DNA of 64,000 nt, taken from Oegoconia quadripuncta. Lineage: Eukaryota; Arthropoda; Insecta; Lepidoptera; Autostichidae. Below, one piece after another: positions 62,611 to 64,000 of this stretch. The stretch is taken from positions 18,242,151 through 18,306,150 of the forward strand of contig OX438755.1 in the NCBI GenBank assembly GCA_949316235.1, in the 5' to 3' direction. Below the pieces are notes generated by a model. That model had not been told where the DNA came from, did not search any database, and saw nothing but the letters and a program-made list of their open reading frames with translations. Each line of letters starts with the position of its first letter. Position 1 is the stretch's first letter. A program made the position numbers and the translations under genes.

Positions 62611-63587
62611 TATTTTTAATAAGTTGCAAATCGCTGTTACATATTTTTAAGTAAAGTCTCTTAGTGACACTTTACAATACTTTTTACGTGCTGGACACCG
62701 TACTCTCTATTTAATTCAATTCCCTTATAGATTTCCAGAGTTCGGAAGTGTCCTGCAGCGTCTTGATGCGACCTTAATTAGGTCGACGGTCCACGCTGCG
62801 CTTGCAAGTGTGTGGTCTCCACTCTAGGCCATCAGCTCTTAGTTCCACTTCAGCTTACTAATTCGCCTAAAAATGACTTTCGTTGTTTTCCGGATTTATT
62901 CATTCTACTCTTCGAATTTTGCGTATAATCTTGAGACATTGTATACATTTTTTAATTAAATTGTACTTGAGAGAAAAATATCAGGTCTACAGGGCCCTCT
63001 GAAAAATAAGCGAAACGAACAGCATATTGATATAGGCCAGAACAAACGAGTCTTATTGCTAACTGGGCAAATAAAACTTGATTAAGAAATCTGGATCCAC
63101 TTGTATTTACTGAGTACTTTAATATAAGCTATATTCACTCGGGAGAACTTTTGAATGTGCCTGCAAGAAACAAGTTAACGGTCGCATTTCAAAAAATTCC
63201 ATTGCTGAAGGTACAATATTGCATCCACTACGAGTGGCCTGTCTTTCGTGGGTGTATTTTCATCTCCCAATAATCGTAAGTTAGACAGTTTGACATCTAA
63301 GTAATATTATAAATGCAAAAGTTTGGGTGTTTGTATGTAAATTAAGTATTGCTTTTTGTACAATAAAACGTTAACAAAAAAGAGAAACAAAACAAAAATG
63401 GTCGAGGTTGATCACCTGGTCACACCTGGTTCTCAATTATTTTTCTCGACTTTTGCTATTAATGTTATCAAAATAAACAACTTTCTTTCATTATATTCAT
63501 CAAGTGTCAATGGTCTATGATAGTTGCGGGAAGCGAGAAATATATGAGTTTTTGTATTGATTCAATAAAAACTATGGTCACGTCAGT
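62611..63587. other. No gene recognised
   Basis: AT-rich. TATTATAAATGCAAAAGTTTG near 63307 is a reversed end of the CGACTTCGTCCGCG-family repeat. Confidence 0.4.
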
Positions 63588-63811
63588 CACGACCGACAAA
63601 CGGTGACCGATTTTTTGTAGGAGAAAAATGGAACGTCCTGATTGCAATATTTCAACGCACACGTCCAACAAAACGTCGGTCACAATATCGGTGATAAAAG
63701 TATTGACGAAAAAATCGACCCAATTATCGGTCCTACAAAAAGTCTGTCGTGTGCCTTTTATCACCGAAATTGTGAATTTGTGACCGACTTTTTGTAGGAC
63801 TGTCGGTCGTG
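63588..63811. mobile_element. Short inverted-repeat MITE with subterminal repeats
   Basis: Ends CACGACCGACA (63588-63598) and TGTCGGTCGTG (63801-63811) are perfect inverted repeats. The motif TGACCGA-TTTTTGTAGGA occurs near 63606 and 63781 and inverted near 63730. The 119-codon minus-strand frame (63507-63866) over it is probably a by-product, since its reading spans both ends. Confidence 0.6.
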
Positions 63812-64000
63812 GGCGGGCAGCCTTAGGAAGATGCGCTATACGATTAACCCGAGGCATCACTGTCAAATGAAATTAAACAATACGAGAACAATGTCAGATT
63901 AGTTGTTTACACGTCAAACTGTCATACGAGTTGTTTGAATGAGGATCAAACCAGTCAGTCCTGACACACGTACCATTTTGTGGTGGCGCAAACTTTGGGG
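63812..64000. other. No gene recognised
   Basis: Right edge of the window, no assignment. Confidence 0.35.

Noticed and set aside
1..64000. A bacterial- or phage-style gene system
   Set aside because: There are no operons or ribosome-binding sites, coding density is low, introns are spliced and SINE/LINE content is high. It is an animal nuclear genome.

Overview
The window looks like repeat-rich nuclear DNA from a lepidopteran insect (moth or butterfly). It is AT-rich, has no operon-like gene packing, and most of what can be recognised is transposable-element debris. Several dispersed repeats match types I know from butterfly and moth genomes: the CGACTTCGTCCGCG repeat, tRNA-derived SINEs with (GATG)n or poly(A) tails, and Jockey-type and RTE-type LINE ends. 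No complete host gene is visible. The host-like coding candidates are a two-exon THAP-domain start (42014-42338), a possible signal-peptide exon (6444-6641), a 40-residue basic ORF (52573-52695, minus) and a GC-rich open segment (14496-14668, minus). Each is partial or uncertain.

The family labels used here are mine. SINE-A (about 330 bp, poly(A) tail) has a tRNA-like head with a GGTTCGATCCCC B box. SINE-B and SINE-C (about 235-265 bp) have different tRNA-like heads but a related body. SINE-D (about 290-360 bp) has a (GATG)n tail. A fifth family is built on 5S rRNA. LINE remnants are all 5'-truncated: Jockey-like C-termini with their 3' UTRs (2.8, 13.4, 14.3, 19.1 and 50.4 kb), an RTE-like reverse transcriptase (57.5-58.4 kb), CR1/Jockey-like ends (0.4, 3.2, 30.6 and 61.2 kb) and others.

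Layout. 0-9 kb: LINE ends, SINEs, a (GT)n microsatellite and a foldback element. 9-25 kb: 5S-derived SINEs, Jockey pieces, a retroposon nested in an older repeat with a 10-bp target duplication, a degenerate tandem array and TTAA-flanked mini-elements. 25-32 kb: a complete SINE-D with target duplication, a 480-bp (GACACA)n array, a foldback element and a datable LINE insertion. 32-47 kb: more SINEs, a three-layer nested insertion near 39 kb and the THAP fragment. 47-50 kb: a 1.67-kb near-perfect palindrome carrying a mariner-like transposase C-terminus. 50-64 kb: Jockey, RTE and CR1-like LINE ends, a second copy of the 4.3-kb foldback element, and a short inverted-repeat element at the right edge.

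The most useful observations are the large inverted-repeat transposon derivative, a stem-loop in LINE 3' UTRs supported by base-pair-preserving changes, the 5S rRNA-derived SINE, and several nested insertions whose order can be read. I found no CRISPR array, rRNA operon or intact tRNA gene.
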